Position numbers and translations under genes: made by a program. Shown one piece after another: positions 60,521-64,000 of a stretch of 64,000 nucleotides of DNA (its first letter is position 1; every line of letters begins with the position of its first letter). This stretch comes from Aphidius gifuensis (taxonomy: Eukaryota; Arthropoda; Insecta; Hymenoptera; Braconidae), in assembly GCF_014905175.1 (NCBI RefSeq), contig NW_025220587.1, forward strand, positions 27,731-91,730, written 5' to 3'. The notes below the pieces were generated by a model. That model did no database searches and was not told where the DNA came from. It worked only from the letters and a program-made list of their open reading frames with translations.

Positions 60521-60747
60521 AAAAAAATCGGAAAAAATTTAAAGATATATACATGAAGAAGTTAAAAATTTATTTAAGCAGCATTGATTAATTAAAAAAA
60601 TGAAATTGATACTAATGTACAATGTGGTCTTGCTGTATTATTTTATCAAATAAATATGATAAAGCTACTAATTGCGTTGAATTAGAAGAAAAAAAAACAA
60701 TGTTTGTAGTATGAAAAAAAAAAATTGAAGCTAAAAATAAAGAAGTT

Positions 60748-60878
60748 CCCTGGTGAAAATGATTTCTCCGATTTTTTTCGATTTTACTTTGATTTTCTCC
60801 GATATTTTTCCGTTTTTCTCCGATTTTTTTTCAAATTATTCGGATATTAAAAAATCGGAGAAATCATTTTCACCAGGG
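60748..60878. mobile_element. 131-bp MITE, CCCTGGTGAAAATGA family
   Basis: Second member of the family at 59561-59751: starts CCCTGGTGAAAATGATTTCT and ends AAATCATTTTCACCAGGG, with the same CTCCGATTTT interior. Flanks are TT on both sides, not TA. Confidence 0.75.
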
Positions 60879-60986
60879 TTGATGATGAAATGAATGACAT
60901 GGTACGAAAAAATTACTGAAATTAAATTTATAAATAATGTTCTTACTTTTCTTTTTTTTTTTTAAAAAAAAAACAAATAATACTTT

Positions 60987-61118
60987 TTATGTAGTTCTAT
61001 GTTCTTGATATATGTCATCAGTACTTGCTGTATATAAATTTCTACCATCTGCACTAAAATGCATATCTAAAATTGCACCACTGTGACCAGACATAATACC
61101 AATGTTTTCACACATTCA
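60987..61118 (-). pseudogene. WD40-repeat fragment (SNRNP40/WDR57-like)
   Basis: The frame reads CENIGIMSGHSGAILDMHFS, then ADGRNLYTASTDDIYQEHRT and a stop. GHSGAILDMHF..DG..LYTASTD is a canonical WD40 blade and resembles the first blade of the U5 snRNP 40K protein. The rest of the propeller is missing here, so this is a relic. Confidence 0.65.
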
Positions 61119-61632
61119 CTATAAACATTTTAAATAACTGAAAAATAAATAAATAAATAAATAAATAAGTTATGTAAATTATTTAAAAAAAAAAAATCAA
61201 TATATCGAAGTTTTTATTAAGACTTTTTTTTCCAGCTTTATCCAGTGTGATTAATAAATTTTAGTAATAATTGATATTTAAGTAACGATATATATAAATA
61301 AATAAATTGAAAAAAAAAAAAAAACTACCTATATCGAGCCAAATTCAAATTCAAACATTAATACCGACCGTCGATAAATAAAATTGCAACATTGTAACTG
61401 TACATCGTGCAACACTGTACCGTTAATTATTATTATTTTTTCAAAGCAAAACGGTTGGAAAAAAGAAAAAATAAATAAATAAATCACACACGTTTGCACT
61501 TTGCATCAGCTAACCGGCTTACTCAGATTTTCTATCAAATTAACTAAAATCAACTATACTTTTGTGAAATTAAAAAAAAAATAAATAAATCGTTTAATTA
61601 TTATTTAACATTAAAATTGTAACATCAAAATA

Positions 61633-63039
61633 ATGGCAACAGTCACCAAAACAAAAGGCAAAAATTCCAAGTAAGTAACCACATTTTTTTTTTTGTCAAT
61701 AAATCAAAAATCTGATAATTGGTTAATTAATACGTTCTTCATTGTCGTAAATAGAAAAACAAAAAAGCCAGCTAGTGAAGAAATCATGGATCATGTTGAT
61801 CCAGTTGATGAGACTGCTGCAATTGTTGCTGAAAAAGATGACATTATTGCTCAATTAAATGAGAAAATTCGGAGTATGACTATTGAAATTGAAGCACTTC
61901 GTAAATGTGTACCAAAAAAACGTGGAACATCAGTCACTCTGGTTGGTGAATCATCAAAAATAAAAACACCAGCAAAATCATCACGTAAAAATACATTGCT
62001 TTCATCATCAAGTGTCACAACACCAAGTCGTCAAAAGTCAGAATTAAATGTCTCAATAAAGACAAAAGGTTGTACATGTAAAGGACTTTGTAAAACAAAA
62101 ATATGTGGATGTGTTAAAAAAAATCAACCATGCACAGAAAATTGTAAATGCACTGAAGCATGTGAAAACCTTGTAAGTTAAAATTTTATTTAACAAAATA
62201 TTATTATTTAATTTATACATTATTCTCATTATTTTTTTATTTTTAGAGTGATGAAGTTTTTGATGAAGAAAACAAAGAGAATGCTCATGAAAATCATGTC
62301 AATAATAATGTTAAAATTGAACATGAAGATGTTGATTCTGATGACGATGATTATTCTGAAGTTAATGATACAAGTGTTGGAATTAAAAAAAGTACAGAAT
62401 CAAATAGTACTCTTCCTTCAAGTGGTTCATATGGAAGTGAATCACCTGGATCATCTCAATCAAGTGTAAGTTAAAAAATAACATAATGTTTATTTAAAAT
62501 AATTAATAATAAATGTTTGTTTTTATTTTCAGGAAGAAGATGAACAAAAAGATAATTTTAATCCAATGATACCTACTAAAACACTTGCTCGTAGTCCATT
62601 AGTTGGGAAATCAGAGTCTAAGATGAATCAATTATCACCTCGTGGCAATGTTGATAATAATAAATTGGCTCCTCATCTTGGTGTTCCAGATACTGCTATT
62701 AATGTCAAAGCCAAAGGAAAAGAAAGTGATGGTGAAGGTGATGATAACGATGATATTAGTGATGATAATGATGATAATAATATTGATGATGATGAGGATG
62801 AGGATGATAATAATATTGATGATGATGATGATGATGAAGATTTTTTAAAATTTTAAATTTAATTATTAGTTTATTTGTGATATTTTTAATGAATAATCAA
62901 AGAATATGTGATTGCAGGGTTGATTCCCACAGTTGATTGGGAGAAACATCAAAATCAACTAAAACCATGCTCAAAATGTCATCGAAGATTCTTTCCTGAT
63001 CGTCTTCCCATACATGAAAATGCATGTTTAAAAATATAG
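61633..63039 (+). CDS. CXC-domain, C2HC zinc-finger protein related to the KIF4 tail
   Basis: Exons 61633-61670, 61755-62172, 62247-62465 and 62533 onward join in phase. A short coiled coil (IVAEKDDIIAQLNEKIRSM) precedes a Ser/Lys-rich linker and a Cys-rich CXC region (GCTCKGLCKTKICGCVKKNQ, then PCTENCKC) like the C-terminal CRD of chromokinesin KIF4 and the tesmin/TSO1 family. Acidic segments follow. Exon 4 can end in a poly-Asp/Glu tail with a stop at 62854-62856. Alternatively, splicing from G|GTGAAG (62731) to 62918 gives GLIPTVDWEKHQNQLKPCSK, then CHRRFFPDRLPIHENACLK, a C2HC zinc finger ending at 63037-63039. No motor domain is present. A nuclear, DNA-associated role is inferred. Confidence 0.75.
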
Positions 63040-64000
63040 TATTTATTTATTTAAGTTAAAATTTAATATTGAAATTATTCCTTTTTTTTTATTTAATCAA
63101 TTTAATAATTATATATTTTTTTATACTGATAACTTGTAAATGATTATGTTATAATTTAAAAAACAAAAAACAAAATCAACATGAATGTAATTTTTTTTTA
63201 TACTAAATAATTGATAAGCCATTAATGAATTTTAAATATATTATAAACAATAAATATTAGTATGTTGTTAATAAATAATTTTTCAATATTTTTATTTGTT
63301 TTTTTTTTTGTTATTGTTGTGATAAATTGAAATCTTTCAACTCAAAATATTATTGACATGTGAATGATTATTATTATTATTCTGCATAAATATAATTACA
63401 TAAATAAAATTATAAATATTAATTTAAAAAAGTAAAATTAATATAAACTTTTATATATTTTTGTTTGTTTTTTTTTTTTTTTGTCAAAGTAAATTATTAA
63501 TTTTTAATATTTCATTTGATAATTAATATATACAATTAAAAAAAAAGAAAGAAAAACAGTCATGATGTAATAATACTGTTAAAAATAAAAAACTAAATAA
63601 TATCGCAGATATTTAAATAATATAAATTTATAAATTAATCGAGGAATTAGTAAACATACTTGACTAGAATCTACATAATTATATCCTCAACAAAAACACG
63701 ATTATCATGTCATTATTAATTTTTAGTTTTTTTTTTTATATTTTATCAAATGCTGAATAAATTGATATGACAAAAAAAAAATTTCATTATTATTTTAATA
63801 ATATTTCTTTGTTTAGAATAAAATAGCTGCTTTTAAAAGTTAATTAATCAATTAATTCAGCATTTGACAACATCACAAATAAATTGTCTTTTTTTTTTTT
63901 CAAACACCCACTATTATTTAATTAATCAATTATCTACTGCATTATTCGTCTACATTGACTATATATTATTTTGTTTAATTAACGAATTATAACAATAGAG
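63040..64000. other. AT-rich 3' flank
   Basis: Low-complexity sequence with multiple AATAAA-like signals and poly-T runs. No gene is seen up to the window edge. Confidence 0.5.

Noticed and set aside
62642..62856. Met/Ile-rich overlapping frames at the 3' end of the CXC gene
   Set aside because: Frame shadows of the Asp/Glu-coding GAT repeats.

Overview
The window is eukaryotic nuclear DNA, roughly three-quarters A+T, with short phase-consistent spliceosomal introns, insect-type housekeeping genes and many small DNA transposons. The gene set and extreme AT content fit a hymenopteran parasitoid, most plausibly a braconid wasp, perhaps Aphidiinae. That placement is inference; no species marker was read. 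Gene functions below come from recognised protein motifs, and all coordinates were worked out by eye.

Layout. (1) 1-9.9 kb, + strand: two head-to-tail paralogues of a very large internally repetitive protein that I do not recognise. (2) 10.5-14.1 kb, - strand: a divergent calpain with a signal-peptide-like N-terminus, followed by rearranged calpain debris (14.4-15.3 kb). (3) 16-21.6 kb: a recent duplicate of the LRR gene at 30 kb, destroyed by frame breaks and nested transposons. (4) 21.8-27 kb: three conserved single-copy-type genes, KIN17 (+), RPA2-like (-) and mitochondrial ribosomal protein S9 (-), each with lesions in the reading frame; a 1.4-kb fold-back element sits in an mRpS9 intron. 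(5) 27.3-29 kb: twin hAT-type elements inserted side by side. (6) 29.8-36.8 kb: an intact LRR gene (+), a chimeric FBF1/DUSP22-like pseudogene (-) and a second LRR gene (-) with an in-frame stop before a 12-bp minisatellite tail. (7) 37.4-50.1 kb: PTPS (+), a small coiled-coil gene (+), then FBF1 (-) and rootletin (-), two cilium-base genes in tandem. (8) 50.8-57.3 kb: gene-poor DNA, probably a long 5' intron of rootletin plus intergenic sequence. (9) 57.3-63 kb: a membrane-anchored degenerate ATP-grasp-like protein (-), gene relics carrying a small MITE family, a WD40 (SNRNP40-like) relic, and a CXC/C2HC zinc-binding protein related to the KIF4 tail (+).

There is no operon logic. The main themes are: an undescribed-looking tandem repeat-protein family; a duplicated LRR family acting as a transposon trap; at least seven mobile elements whose target-site duplications can be read directly; and a neighbouring pair of ciliary-base genes. 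Several otherwise conserved genes (KIN17, RPA2, mRpS9, FBF1 and the small coiled-coil gene) carry frame breaks, so either pseudogenisation or assembly indel error must be settled before biological conclusions are drawn from the broken genes.
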